DNA of 64,000 bases from Diplonema japonicum (lineage: Eukaryota > Euglenozoa > Diplonemea > Diplonemida > Diplonemidae), in contig OZ025659.1 of NCBI GenBank assembly GCA_964019335.1, positions 186,001-250,000 of the forward strand, read 5' to 3'. The first letter of the stretch is position 1, and each line of letters opens with the position of its first letter. Under the pieces are notes generated by a model, which worked only from the letters and a program-made list of their open reading frames with translations, was not told the DNA's origin and made no database searches. Below, in pieces: positions 19,079 through 31,218 of this stretch. The position numbers were made by a program, and so were the translations under genes.

Positions 19079-21978
19079 CTATGAGTATGGGTAAAGAGGC
19101 TCTTCATTTTCGAGAATAGACACTCCCACACCTGTGTTATGATTTAAGAAAAAAAAAAAAAAAAAAAAAAAAAACCTGTTTTAAAATCTGCAGGAGCGAT
19201 CACAAACAACCACTCCACCAAATCCCTCAAACTCTTAATAGGCCGCTGAGCCTCCTGTTGGAAAAAATTTTTTTTTTAAATCTTATTTCAAACAACAAAC
19301 CTGTCTAGTAATAGGGAACGAGTCAACAATCAAATGATTAATCTTCTGCTGGTTAATCTCCGATCGGTAGAAAATAATCTTATGAGTAGTCTTTAGGGCT
19401 CCCGAAGAAGGCGACGGACTGTGCTGCTTGCTCCTGCTAGACAAAACGAGTTTTCCAGGCTCTCGATACGAAGGCCTGTTTTGGTTTTTTTAAAAAAAAA
19501 AAGAAAAAAAAAAACCCTCCTCCCCCTCCCTCCCTTTTTCCATTACCTTATTAAAAAGCACCCCCTGCTGTACCCATGCATTCTTTCTTCAACAACAACG
19601 TTTGAAGCACCCAAAAAAAAGGAACATTTTGCATCTAACCAAATTAAATCGTCAATCATAGTCTCTACAGGGAAGTAGGTCTGAAAGGGTAGATAATCCG
19701 TGTCTTCCCGTAGTGTGTCGCGCTTGGGGTTCAACCCCCCTGTTCCTAGTGTGTCCTCACATTGCATCAGATACCTCACAAGGGGGAAAAGATACGAGAA
19801 CTTCGTGGTGAAATGCGGTTCCTTGTTGTAAGGAGGAATGTTAGCAAGCCTGTTGAAGAATTCAACCCATAACACCTCCGGTTTTCCTTGAAAGATAACC
19901 TGCTGCGGCGTAAGCGTCACAACAGGTGTTCGAGAAGGCGACGGTGACCTCGCTTCCCACCATTCCAAAAAATCCGAAGACGCAACTTTCAACGAAGCCA
20001 ACTCCATAACAGGCAGCTCCTCAACATCATAAGTATAACCTACCCTACACCAGTCAATCGCAGGCCGATTCACAATATGTTTCCTGACGTTTTTCAAAGC
20101 AACATGGACCTTCGCATCAGGGTCCTTAAGGATCAAACCCAAACACTTATTAATCGCATAGTTCGTCACGGTCCCGTGCATGGGAACGGATGATTTTGCG
20201 TGTAACAGGGCTAATATTATTTCGGCGGCTTTTTCACGGACCCTCCAAACAGGGTCTTCAAGCAATGCAAGAATGCCACATGATCCTTCGGAGTTTCCAT
20301 CACCGAAGAACGCGTCGTGGTGTAAACGGCCGTCCGTCGCGTGAACCGCAAGTTGGTACAGAGTTTCAAGACATGCGTGTTTTATCTCCCAATCAGAGTC
20401 GTCCCGTTCACAGTACGAATGGAGCTCCCCGCACAGTGATGGGACGTAAGATTCAGATTTCAACGCAGCTCTCCCGCATAGTAACTTGAAAACCTTCGTG
20501 AAGAGGTTGTGCTCCCTTGTCTCGTGAATGAATCCGTACGAGCCGAGGATCTTAACTGTTTTTTCGTCCAGCGGACAGTCGGGTCTCAACAATGTATCGC
20601 TCGCTAGACATTGTGTTCGTACAACATGTGACTCAACAACACCCGCTTCCTTCAGTAAAAGCAAACCGGATTTCACAATGTTGAGAAGGTATTGAAAACT
20701 CGAAATCGATTCCTCTTCCTCGTCTAACCCGTTCAACCCGTTCAACGCTGTGCTCACGTATTTCAAACATCTTTCGATTGTCGTCTGTACCTCCTTCGAT
20801 TTGTAATGCCGCATTCCGGTCTGCATGGATACGGGTCCTGAAACGCATTGAATCTTGCAGAAGAGAACAGCGATGTACCGGAAGCAGGAGTGGAGGAGAA
20901 CTCTTTGAAAGATGTAATCGGGGGGATCGTTGTCCACACAAGCTCCTCGTAACAAGGCTTCCAATGCTTCTGCTGGGTTGATAATCGATTGGATTTCCTC
21001 GTTTTCCCTCGACGACAGCCATTCCACCAACGATTTCAACCCGTCAGAATCGGTGACTTGAAATGTTGCGCTTTTGAACGACATGGTGGGTTGGTTCGAC
21101 GGCGACCCTGATGACAGGTATGAGGAGTGTTGTTCTGTTAATATTTCGCTGGCGGACGTTTCGAAAATGGTGGAGTCGGACCGGGTCAGAAAATCGTGGA
21201 CGAGCAGCTCTTCACAGACAGTTCTGCTCGTCTCGTCCAAACACTGTTCTATAAACTCCCGCAAGGGATCCCACACCATCGGGACCACCGGACGGATCGT
21301 CCCGTTCCCAATAGCAAATCCAAGGGATATTCCTTGTAAATCACTGTCGCTATAAGGCGGCACACCAGTTGCCATTTCTATAAGAGTACAACCAACCGCC
21401 CACAAATCGCTTCTTATGTCATAAAGAGCTTTGAACGACCTAGGGGACATGTACCGAATCGTTCCCACGCATTGCTTTTCTACCGATGTTCTGTCAGAGA
21501 CTCTTTTGCATAATCCGAAATCTGCGAGTTTTAATTGCCCGGAAGTACCGACTAACATGTTTGCAGGTTTGATGTCACGGTGGATGAGGCCTTTTGAGTG
21601 AGCGCATTGCAGGCCTTGTAAGACACCTTCTGTGTATTTTTTTATCAGCCCGGTGGGCATTCCGTCAGGGTAGCTGTTTCGTATCACGTCGTGTAAGGAC
21701 CCTTCTGACACGTATTCCATGTAGATTGAGGAGATTTTTCGCATGCTGTCGTAGATGAAGGCGTAGGTTTGGACTACGTTGGGGTGTTTCAGTGACTCCA
21801 GCACCTCGTACTCTGCCCTGGCCTTCGTCATGGTCTCGTCGTCGGTCGCGGCTTCTTTAATGGCCACGTACTGGGCCGTCACCGTGTTCTGGCCTTTCCA
21901 CACCGTCCCGTACCCGCCTTGCCCGATCTTGTCGGGAAATCGTTTGCATTGGAGCGCGAATTCCTCCCCGAAATTCAT
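19079..21978 (-). CDS. Serine/threonine protein kinase with C-terminal helical region, 912 aa, four exons
   Basis: Exons by frame continuity: 21978-19547, 19475-19301, 19254-19176 and 19131-19079; introns are 71, 46 and 44 bp, all GT-AG. The kinase domain occupies about residues 14-265: glycine loop GQGGYGTVWKG, ATP-binding K41 in VAIKEA, catalytic HRDIKPAN (D135), DFG (D153) and the GTIRYMSP activation segment. It is a complete, probably active kinase, most like STE/MAP3K or related groups by eye. Residues about 300-700 look like an all-helical ARM/HEAT-type solenoid. Residues about 700-750 are a linker with SPSPSRTP. The spliced 3' exons add a basic Ser-rich stretch and a short acidic tail ending YPYS. 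Reading only the first exon would give a false 811-residue product. Partners and substrates are unknown. Confidence 0.83.
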
Positions 21979-22302
21979 ACAATTTGTTTCCCCTCCCCAC
22001 CCGCTCCTGTTTTTATTGATTCTTAAAAAAAAAAAAAAGTCGAAACAAATTAAAAAAAGATTAAAAAAAAGGACACACTACGAGACACGCCCCCCCCTCA
22101 TGGGGGGTTTTTTTATGAAAAAAAAGTTTTTCCTCCTCTGAATGAGGGGGGCAAAAAAAAATCACACTGATTGATGACCTTTTTTTTTTTTTTTTTTTTT
22201 TTTTTTCCTTGTGAATAAAAATGTGGGTAAAAGAAAAAAAATGAAAGGGGAAAAAAAAGAATCTTCTAAATATGCTGTGCGTCACTGGAGTCAGCCGCAA
22301 GA
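21979..22302. other. Short intergenic region between nucleoporin and kinase
   Basis: Mostly poly-A and poly-T with a 30-base T run at about 22178-22206. A small inverted repeat, CCCCCCTCATGGGGGG at about 22090-22105, is present. No gene was recognised. Confidence 0.65.
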
Positions 22303-25300
22303 CTAGTCCCACGAGCTGCCCGACCAGTGGTCGCTCAGAATGCCAGTGGTAGAATATTCTAGCTTGCTCAGTGGTACGCTGAGCACCTCTGCAACAACCT
22401 TCACCACTGCACTGATCGAGGAGATAACCTAAAAGAAAAAAAAAATTCCTCCTAAAAAAAGAGAAAAAAAAACAAACCTCGATCGTCACAGGATCGTGTC
22501 GTGAAACTGCTTCGTACGTGATGGTATATTCAGTTATGTCCTGGTAAAAAATACACCCCCCATTTTTTTTTTTTTTTAATGCACACCTGCAACAAAGGAC
22601 CAACATATTGCTTGGCTTGGGACCTGAACCGGGGTTCTGAGGCACCGCGCAGGTGGTAGAGTAGCAGCAGAAGGGTTTCCAGTATGCTGAAGTGTCGGAG
22701 AATGAGGAGCGCATCGCCTGGCTGGTCCTTGCTGGAACAGCCTGCTCTGCGGTCGTACTGTCCGTTGCCCAACAAGTCCTTCGCCATGCAGAGGATAATG
22801 GTCAAATCGATGCGGGAGATGACAGTCTCGCTTGACACTGCCTCAGGGTCGTGGACTGTAAGCTCAAAAATGGGGTGGAAGTCAACCCCAGCTGACCTCA
22901 CTTCGCACACCCGCCTCATACAGGACAGCACGTTGTACACAATACCCCTCACAAGAGTATCGGCCTGTATTACAGAAATAAAAAAATAAAAATCAAAATA
23001 AAAACACACCTCATCCTTCACCGCGTCAGCCTTGTCCCTTCCCTCTTCGCCAACTTCAACGGCGTCCTGCTGCAGCCTTCGCGTCCACGCTGCTCTGCTC
23101 GAGAATTCCGCCAACACGCTTCTAAGCTGGTACTGTTCCACGAGGCGAGGGGCTTCCTGGAAAGAAAAACAATATTTCAGAAAAAGAAAAAAGAAACAAA
23201 AACACACCCGCAAGCTGCAAGGTGCCCCTGACGCCGTGTACATGGAGAGCAGTTGTGTAGCGGTCTCTAAGAGTGAAAGAGATGTGATGTCGATGCTGTC
23301 CTGAGCATTGTGCAGGTGGAAGGGCCTCCGGAGGATGAAGTCGAAAAGAGACCCTTGCTGGTAGATGAAGTCTTGGACCTGTGCAATGACGGAGTGATCG
23401 GTGCTGAGCTGCTGCGTGACGGCGCACACCACGCGGAGCGCAGGGAGCGCGATTTGCGCGCATCGTTCAGTGAGGAGTTCGGAGGTGCTTCGGAAGCCGT
23501 TCCCGCACATGGAAAGGAAGGAACAGTTCTTCAGGGAAGTGAGAAAGCCATGGTGCTCAATCAACGCACGGCTCCCACTGCCAGTCGAGGCGTATGTTAG
23601 AAGGAAGCACATGAAAGCCTGGTACCCGCCAAGGTACTGGGACCCCGTTGTGTCGCCATGCCCTGCCACACGCAGCACGTCACACAGGATCTTGTCGAAA
23701 GATGTAAGGTGCAGTGCGATCAGGTTCGACCCGTGCAGCTCTGCTACGAACTGCTCGTGTTCGTCCCACTCTACAGTTGTTGCCAGCGTTGTCCATGCAG
23801 CCGTCATCAGTGCGCCGCATGAGTCTGTGCTTCCAGCATCAGCCTTCATCCTGCTCAGCAGGCCGTGAGGGTTTTGTAGGAACTCATCTCTGCACGCAAT
23901 TCGCGCCTGGAATAGTTTTTTGTTTCTCTCTCTTTTTTTTTTTTTTTTTGTATCCCATACCCTATCAACAGTGTCGTGTTGTCGCAGCCCTTGTCTCCCG
24001 GCTCCGATTTCGATCTCGGTGCTTTCGACGTTATGCAGGAATGCGGTTAAAACCTTTTTTTTTTTTTTTTTTTTTTTTGAAAAATAATAATAAAAGAAAA
24101 ATCATACAATGTAAAGATTTGTCCTCAGATCCTTATCCGCGGCATTGCAGATGCACTGGAGAAGAGGTCGGAGCAGATGGCCGAGTTGTTCTGGAGATCG
24201 AGCGGGGCGTGCGGAGGTGCGGGAGTGGATCGCGTCGATGAGGGAGATGGCTGTCCGAGACAGGCGGGAGTCGATAATGGTGCGCTGCTGGGTAATGTGG
24301 GACTCGATGGGGCTGTCGAGTTGCTGCATGGCCTTTTGCTTGCTCAGGTTCGAGGCCATCTGGTTCACAAGGGTGTGCAGTGTTTGGAACAGAACCTCAT
24401 CAGTCTCAGCACCGTCGGTCCCGACCGTCACCAGCGTGACATCAGCCAGCCTTGACCACGCCTCTACGTACGCCACGATGTCAGTGTAAGCATGGACTAT
24501 CAGGTTTGAATGTTTTGACTTGTTATAGGCCTCGACGCCCATGGGCCCCATCCCTGCAACATCCTCGAGGCTTTCCAAGCTGTACTGGGGCACCCTGTTC
24601 TGGAAGGTGATTGCAACGGGCAGCGAGAGAAGTTCTGACATCTTCGCCGGGACGGGGAGCGATTCTAAGTCGAGGCTTCGAATGGCCTCCAACAGCAACG
24701 GGTGGTGCGACTCCTGCGTGGTGACCAGCAACTTCAGAATCTGCGAATGGAATGGATTCTTTAATTTAAAAAAGAAAAAGAAAAACATACATGGTTCTGC
24801 GCGCTCGCATCATTGTTCGTGAACAGCTCCAAAGCAGCAAGCTGCAAAATCGACGCACAAATCCGGAACTCCCTTGCAAGGTTTGTAGGGTCGGGCACCG
24901 ACTATAGAGTTTTTTTTTTGTTTTTTTTTTTTTTTTTGTTTTCCCATCATGTGCAAAAAGAACATACCGAAGGACGAACCGGAAGTTCGCAGAGCTTCTC
25001 TCTCAGAAGCCCCAGCAGTCTGTCGACCAAGTTGATCGACCGGAGGTAGCGCAGCACGGCCCTGCCCACCACGCGGTCGGACGCAAGATGCGCGAGAACC
25101 CTTAAGTACTCCGTGGCCGCAACAGGGTCCGACTTGACAAAGGAAGAGTCGGGCTCACTGAGCCGCTCGACCAAGACGGAAAGACACGTCCTCCGCAAGG
25201 TGCCGAACGGACGGAGCACCTTGTCCTCGGACATGGTGGGAATTCTGCGTGCGCGTGCCTCAACGTACCTCTCGGGGATACCGCAGAGGATGTGTGCCAG

Positions 25301-28300
25301 GTTGTAATACCCTGTGCCTAGCTCAAGGGTTTTGTAGAGGATGTCACACACAAGGAGACGCCTGTTGTCCGCTGTGTGCTGCGGGGTCCCTCCAAGTACG
25401 GCGGCCAAAACCTCCTGTACCTTCTCGGCTTTGTTGTCCTCGAATATTTGCAGTGTGTTTCGGAGTTCGGCGGCCTCTCTGGCGTACCCCAGAACTTGTT
25501 CAATGGGGGCAATGAGGTATTTCCGGAGGGCTGACATGAGCCCGCCCACACGACGCCCTGCTTCAAGCGGGCGAATGACAAATTTATCAAGTGCCTGAGC
25601 AAGCTGAGGCTGGTTTTTTGCGAGCAACTGACGGTGGGTGCTCTTTGCGGTGGTGAGGAGAGTTTGTTCTGCGTCGCGTGTGATGTCCTCAGGGCGGCCT
25701 CGGTCAGATGCGATGAAGTGATGCGACAACCGGCACCCTGCTTGCGCCAGCTCTAACAAGATCAGCAAGCAGTACTTTGAAATCTGGTAAGGGAAGTGCG
25801 CGTTCAACGTGATCCCATGCCATTCCTCGCTGCTCAGCTTCATCACCAGGCCTCCGTTGTCCCAATCAGCAACGTCCTGTGCGATCTTGCCCTGCTGTGT
25901 TGTGCAAATGCTCGTTGCAACAGGTGAGTCTGCGTTGTGGAGAACAACGTATATCGTTGCAAGCCCTTCGGCCAGAACATTGTCCATGACGGCACCTGTT
26001 CGTCGTTCCCTCTCCCTTCTTTCCATAGTGATGCTCATTAGCTTTGTTAACAGGTCTCCATGGACAACCGCCATCCAAATCACAGTCTGCGGGGACCTTG
26101 TTCTGGATGTTGTCGGGTCGATGGGACCCCTCGTCTCGGGGATCTGTACACCCGCTCTGATGATGCGCAAGACCAGCATGATGATGGCCCAACGCTCCCT
26201 CACAGTGTCGTAGCGTTGCTCGTCCCATTTCGCAAGGATCGACTCCAACACCCATTTGATGTATACCACGGCCAGCTCATGCACAGGAAGGTCATGCTGC
26301 GAGCAAACCCTCCAGTTCACGGAATTCAGCAGCTTGAACAGCAGCGTGAGGAACCCTATCGTCAACGGGTACCGACGCTGGCGGCGTTCTTGAGAAAGCT
26401 CGTATTCCATTCCACCGATTTGTGCGTTGAGATCAACCTGGTTGACCTGGTTGACGATTGGTGACTGTTGCATGTAACCAGTTGGGTTCATGTAGGCAGC
26501 AGAGGGGTCGAGGGACTGCTGGAAGGGGATGACACCCCCTCGGTAGATTTTAAGCCATATGTGGACTGCTGACTCATGCCCATCGACCCATGAGGACAGC
26601 ACTTCGAATGTTTTACCCACAACCACACCGCCCACCGACTTTTCCAGGATTGAAAAGAGCCTTGTGAAGCATGTTGCTTGCAGCTCTGCGTGTTGTGTGA
26701 TCTCGCTTCTGACCTGAGGCGACCTTGTGACCATGACCGTCAGCAGGCCCAGTGTTGAGACCAAAAACTGCTCGGCTTTTTCCGTCCACGCCCCGGTGCT
26801 GTTAACCAGGCTCCCCACCACGCTGGTATCAGGGTCTGCGATGATAAACCTCAGCGAGATGTGGTACGTCGATCGCATGTCGGCGTCGGTCTGCAACATC
26901 GAGAAAATTTCCTTGCACGTGACATCGTCCGTGCACAGGGACTTGCACAGGTCTAAGTAAGCACCAAGAACCTCTAAAGCGGTGGGGTCGAGATCCCCCT
27001 GCCCGCCATGCGACGCCTCGACCAACCATGCAATGGGGCCTTGCACGCCATGAGCCTTTCTAACGAATCGACAGAACAACCCAACCCCGGCTCGAGGGGT
27101 TGATATGACACCTTCGGACTTGCTGTACTGGATGATGGAGTTGATAAGTGATGTTCGCCAGCCTTGCGGGATACGGAGTTCTTCCGAGTCGGGGGTTTCG
27201 GTTGGAGAGAGGGAGAAGGCGATGGACCGCAGAATATCGACAAGAATGTGGCATTCGGGAGCAGGGATGTCAGAAGAGGTGCCGAGGGAGCTGGGGAGAG
27301 CACCTGGTTGCTTCACATTTTCGTCCCAGATTCGGTACTCTTCTTGCTCTGCAGAGAGCAGTTCGTCGACTATGACGCACATTGTCTTCGCAAGCCAGCA
27401 GTCCATGGATGTTGCAATGCATTGTATGATGGTTTCCTCAGACACGATGGTCCCCATCCCGCATGAAAAGAATGAGGGGAACCAGTTCTTAACACGAAGC
27501 CAGCCTCGGCCGGATAATTCTTGTGATGTTTCGATGCGGACATGGGCCGCAAGGACGGCTTCCTCTTCACCTTCGTCGAAGGCTACCACGTAAGCTCCGC
27601 TGTCGCGGATGGCCCTGACGACACCTCCGGAGTACGCTCCGCCTTTCCAGTTGCACCTCGCAACGACACGCGAACCTAGTTCGATGCTTCCAATGGATTT
27701 ACACGCCATTTTCAAGGCGGCAACCCCTGCAGCGGTCGTTGTTTCTGAGAGTAGGAATGCTGAGACGCCTATCATCACCATGGCGTAGTAGCCTGCGGCC
27801 TCGTCTCTGCTTCGTCTGTCGCCTTGCCCGACGTTTCGAATTTTGTCGACGACGTAGTTGCCGCCGGACACGCCGCCCGGCGATCGGACGCACAGCTGCG
27901 ACAGCTCGCCAACAAAACCAGTGTCGCCCAATAACGAGTTTGTGTCTCTGTTCGGACTTGTTTTGTCACGACACCACAGGTACATCGTGTCCGGCAGAGG
28001 AACACGCAACGCATTGATAAGTGAGATGGAGATAAGGTACGCAACGTCCTCGATGAGAGCACCAGGTGTGCCAGGGGGGAAGCGGAGACGGGGGGGGACA
28101 GGGGCTCCTGCCAATGTGGGACCCGAATTAGGATTCGATGCACCGCCGGCTGAGGACATAGATTGGCCCTCAAGGACCTGAAGGCAGGTGTTTAGTGATA
28201 GGAAAATTTGTCTAACTTCGTCGGAGGTGAGCTGGCATCGTTGTGTGATGCCAACTAGAGACGCCACTAGGTGGACACAGTCTTCAGGTGGCTCCAGCCC

Positions 28301-28657
28301 TGCTGCGGTCGGGTTTAGCAGCATTCCTTGCAGCAATTCCCTCAACCTCTGCACGATGCTCGCCACCACGCCTTGTTTTAATATTTCCTGCACGAAACCA
28401 ACCTGGTTCGCCCTTGCCTCTAGCACGTCGTCCCCAAACGACACTGGTGATAGCACCCATTGCAGGTACAGCAATTGTTGCGCGGTGCTCGGCCCTGTAG
28501 CTGCCGCCGCTGCTGCCGCCGCACCCCCTGGGGCCAACATGCACGCCCTCAGCAACGCTGCCTTATGCTCTTCAAACCCACTGTCGGGACCACTTATTAT
28601 ACTTTGAATCTCTGATGGCGCAAGGCATCTTTCCGGTTCCTGCTGCACCGGTTGCAT
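22303..28657 (-). CDS. NUP205: Nuclear pore scaffold nucleoporin, Nup205/Nup192 family, 1979 aa, nine exons
   Basis: Exons: 28657-24968, 24901-24791, 24740-24108, 24053-23961, 23906-23208, 23156-23010, 22964-22587, 22540-22478 and 22428-22303. Every exon is a whole number of codons and all eight introns (45-66 bp) are phase 0 GT-AG. The product is an almost entirely alpha-helical solenoid of the size expected for inner-ring nucleoporins Nup205/Nup192/Nup188. These bridge the inner ring of the pore and bind Nup93/Nic96. Family assignment rests on overall length, helical pattern and segments such as ILVDILRSIAFSLSPTETP and HITQQRTIIDSRLSR, judged from memory. Two oddities: an Ala-rich stretch at residues 46-53, and a Tudor-like insertion at about 327-376 (see separate entry). 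Introns 5 and 6 are in frame and lack stops, so a naive reading fuses them into the protein. Confidence 0.78.
27530..27679 (-). other. Tudor/Agenet-like module inside the nucleoporin
   Basis: Residues about 327-376 read LGSRVVARCNWKGGAYSGGV followed by YVVAFDEGEEEAVLAAHVR. The pattern (G-x-V-x-A, then G-x-V, then Y-V-x-F-D-x-G-E and a terminal VR) is the common consensus of Tudor/Agenet-type barrels that bind methylated Arg or Lys or nucleic acid. It stands out as beta-strand-rich within an otherwise helical protein. Function here is unknown. Confidence 0.55.
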
Positions 28658-28842
28658 CTTTTATTTCTTTTTTTTTTTTTTTTTTTTTGTTTCTCCCCTC
28701 CTCCTCTTTTTTTTCTTCTTTTTTTCTTTTTTCTTTTTTTTACAAACTATGTCGAGGGGCGAGAAAATAAAAAGAAATGTATATAAAACACTCTCTCAGT
28801 TCTTTACACTACCCCTTTCCTCTTTTGTTATTACTTTTTGTT

Positions 28843-30342
28843 TCATTTTCTCTCTGGTATAACCGATGTTTTATGGAAATATTGCAAGGCGCTGACGACC
28901 CTCTCGCGCCGCAAGCTGAAGACGGGGTTGATGCATCTTACGACCGACATCGCTGGTTCCGTGGTGATGACAGACGAAGCAGACTCATCTAAAGAGTTCA
29001 AGGCCGCGATAAGTGCAGCCTTCTTATCACCCCCGACAGGGGAGCGATCTGTGAAATCGGCAGAGGACGCAAAGACAGAGTCAGGATCACCGAGCCTAGC
29101 AAGATGATGGTCCTTGTTGAGCCCCTGCGCGATGGCAAGCCCCGCGATAGAGTAGCAAGTGTGGTAATAGTCCGGCCCAACACCGGGTTTGTCTTGAAGC
29201 CCACCAGAAGGAGCTTGACAGCATCGGAGGACGTATGTCTGCATGGCAACCTGATCATAGTTCAAAAGACCTTTATCGTTGACGTCGTGCCAGTCGTCGT
29301 TGTCACCGTCTGTGGCGGTAGTGTGGTCCGGGTTTTCAGGGTGGAATTCGAAATCGTCGAAATTTTTGTAAGCGATCATGTCTTGGAGAAGCGCGTCCTT
29401 GACAGATGTGGGATCGTCGCGGTCGGCAGCCTCCCATGATTTTAGAATAGCGTGTGCTGCGCCCACCCAGAACGAGTAGCAAGCGTCGACCAATTTGTTC
29501 GTTCTCCCGTTGAAGCCACCTTGCGAGGGGCATTGTCGTTTGGCCAGCCAGGATGACAGTGTTTTCTTGTTCACATTTTGGTGCTCGCGGAGGAGCGACA
29601 GTGCGGAGGTCGCACAGAATGTGTACCCGCCGTGCGCCTCCTCATACGGTTGGCATCCGAAGCCCCCTTCGTACGACTGGCACGACACGATGAACTCCGC
29701 CATTTTTTCTCGAAGCTTCGGTGTGTCGATTCCGAGAAGCACCGCTGGAAGCATCATACAGTAGCATCCTCGCACGTCGATCTCACCACCGTCGTGCATA
29801 AGAACGGAACCGTCGGGGTTTTTGAGGGTTAGAAACCAATTGAGCAGCTTGTCTTTTTTCGTTTCCAAGACTTTATAAGCCTCTTCTGTCCCAAGTGTCA
29901 ACAGCATGACCGTGGCGGAATATGTAGGCGCTAAATGTGGAATTTGGTTCGGGCCACCAGCAAACCCTCCCATGGAGCCGTCCACATCTACGAAGCAAGA
30001 TTCGATGAACTCGGTTAAGTGTGCTGGGGAGGGGATGGGGACGTGGGACTTTGGTTTTGTACCGTCCACCGGGAAGCCTATCATGTCCATTGCGTTGCTC
30101 ATCCAATAGGCGAGCCAGGTCCTGGAGGCATCCAGGTAGCCCACGTAGCCGGGTAGCTCGGTCATCCCTTTGCTGCAATACGTTCTGTGAGACTCGTACC
30201 CCAGCCGGACACCCTTCCCTGACGTCCTTTTCATGGTGTCGTGAACCAACGTCTCCGTCTCACGCTCCGAAAGCGACGTCAAAGTTTCCGTACCTTCTTC
30301 GTCCCAGACTGCTGGGTAGAAAATTTGTTTTTTTTCAGGCAT
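28843..30342 (-). CDS. FNTB: Protein farnesyltransferase beta subunit, 499 aa
   Basis: Prenyltransferase alpha-alpha barrel repeats run through the protein: GGFAGGPNQIPHLAPTYSAT, DVRGCYCMMLPAVLLG, YEGGFGCQPYEEAHGGYTFC, QGGFNGRTNKLVDACYSFWVG, GGLQDKPGVGPDYYHTCYSI. The catalytic zinc ligands of the family are visible as Asp and Cys in the DACYSFW segment and His in the YYHTCYS segment. With an alpha subunit (not in this window) the enzyme attaches farnesyl to the Cys of CaaX proteins such as Ras-like GTPases. The N-terminal DASRTWLAYW helix is also typical and favours FNTB over the geranylgeranyl (RabGGT or GGT-I) beta subunits. A stretch at about 345-385 rich in Asp and Asn is a lineage-specific insertion. 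The last 60 residues diverge. No intron is seen. Confidence 0.92.
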   Translation of the reverse strand: MPEKKQIFYPAVWDEEGTETLTSLSERETETLVHDTMKRTSGKGVRLGYESHRTYCSKGMTELPGYVGYLDASRTWLAYWMSNAMDMIGFPVDGTKPKSHVPIPSPAHLTEFIESCFVDVDGSMGGFAGGPNQIPHLAPTYSATVMLLTLGTEEAYKVLETKKDKLLNWFLTLKNPDGSVLMHDGGEIDVRGCYCMMLPAVLLGIDTPKLREKMAEFIVSCQSYEGGFGCQPYEEAHGGYTFCATSALSLLREHQNVNKKTLSSWLAKRQCPSQGGFNGRTNKLVDACYSFWVGAAHAILKSWEAADRDDPTSVKDALLQDMIAYKNFDDFEFHPENPDHTTATDGDNDDWHDVNDKGLLNYDQVAMQTYVLRCCQAPSGGLQDKPGVGPDYYHTCYSIAGLAIAQGLNKDHHLARLGDPDSVFASSADFTDRSPVGGDKKAALIAALNSLDESASSVITTEPAMSVVRCINPVFSLRRERVVSALQYFHKTSVIPERK

Positions 30343-30492
30343 TTTATTTTTTTGTGGAAAAGGGGAGGGGGGCTTTTTTTTTTTTTTTTTTTCCTTCGTA
30401 TCGTGGACAGGGGAAAAAAATGGAGGGGAAAAAGAAAGAAAGAAGTTTTACAACAGAAAAAAAAAGAGGAGAGAAAAAGGAGAAGAAAAAAT

Positions 30493-31008
30493 CTAGCGAA
30501 CCATCGACCTTACTTGTGAAACCATTGACTCCTGTGTCATGAGAGCAAGTTCAAACTCGACCTCCTCCTTGGTCATGGGTCGTCGGAAGGCGGCGATCTT
30601 CGTATCTTTGAAGGCAATCGCAGCCTCGAGCTCTTGGATATAGGTTTGCATGGCAAAGATGGTTTCTTGTGTTGTGGATGGGGTGGGGGGCTGTGGTGGG
30701 GGCGGCGCGGGGGTGGCTTTAGGTGTGGACAATACGCTCGAGGCTGATCGGGTAGTAGATGATCGCCGCCAGTCACGCTTCAGCGGCGACATGTACCTTG
30801 GTGTGGACTGTAGGTTCTTCCCACACATTGGGCTAGACGGCCTGCTCCTTGGTGTGCTCGGCTGAGCCTTTTGTTTCTCATCTATTCTCTTGAACGACGT
30901 ACGCACCTCGTAACTCCCAGGCCCGGGCACAACAATCCCGCCCGCCTTCCCACTGGACAACGACCTCCTCCACGTGATGTCAGCGTTGGTCTGGTTTACA
31001 TAAGTCAT
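30493..31008 (-). CDS. PGPGxY-motif (SHIPPO-like) small basic protein, 171 aa
   Basis: The start is placed at the Met at 31008 (MTYVNQTNADITWRR); the 20 codons upstream are likely leader. Near residue 27 lies VVPGPGSYEV, the core of the PGPGxY repeat of sperm-tail/axonemal microtubule inner proteins and their protist relatives. The middle is basic and rich in Ser, Pro and Thr (STPRSRPSSP), then Pro-rich (PAPPPPQPPTP). The C-terminal 60 residues form a predicted helix or coiled coil. Only one clear PGPGxY motif is seen, so the family call is tentative. A role at microtubules or in the flagellum would suit the IFT gene in the window. Confidence 0.55.
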   Translation of the reverse strand: MTYVNQTNADITWRRSLSSGKAGGIVVPGPGSYEVRTSFKRIDEKQKAQPSTPRSRPSSPMCGKNLQSTPRYMSPLKRDWRRSSTTRSASSVLSTPKATPAPPPPQPPTPSTTQETIFAMQTYIQELEAAIAFKDTKIAAFRRPMTKEEVEFELALMTQESMVSQVRSMVR

Positions 31009-31218
31009 GTGGCAAAGGGGTCCCCTCCCCCCCCTTTTATTTTTATCTCTCACGATATCGCAAAACAAGGGAACGACCCGGAAATCGTCTAGAATATAAA
31101 AAAAAAAGAATTAAGAAAAAAAAAAAACTTTTTTTTGTTCACCCCTCTTCCCTTCATTTTCCCCCCACACCGTGAAAAAATTCACGTGATTGGGAGAAGG
31201 GGGTGTGGGGGGGGATAA

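Noticed and set aside
22303-24740. Several independent genes between 22.3 and 24.8 kb
   Set aside because: All pieces join in phase 0 through short GT-AG introns into the nucleoporin.
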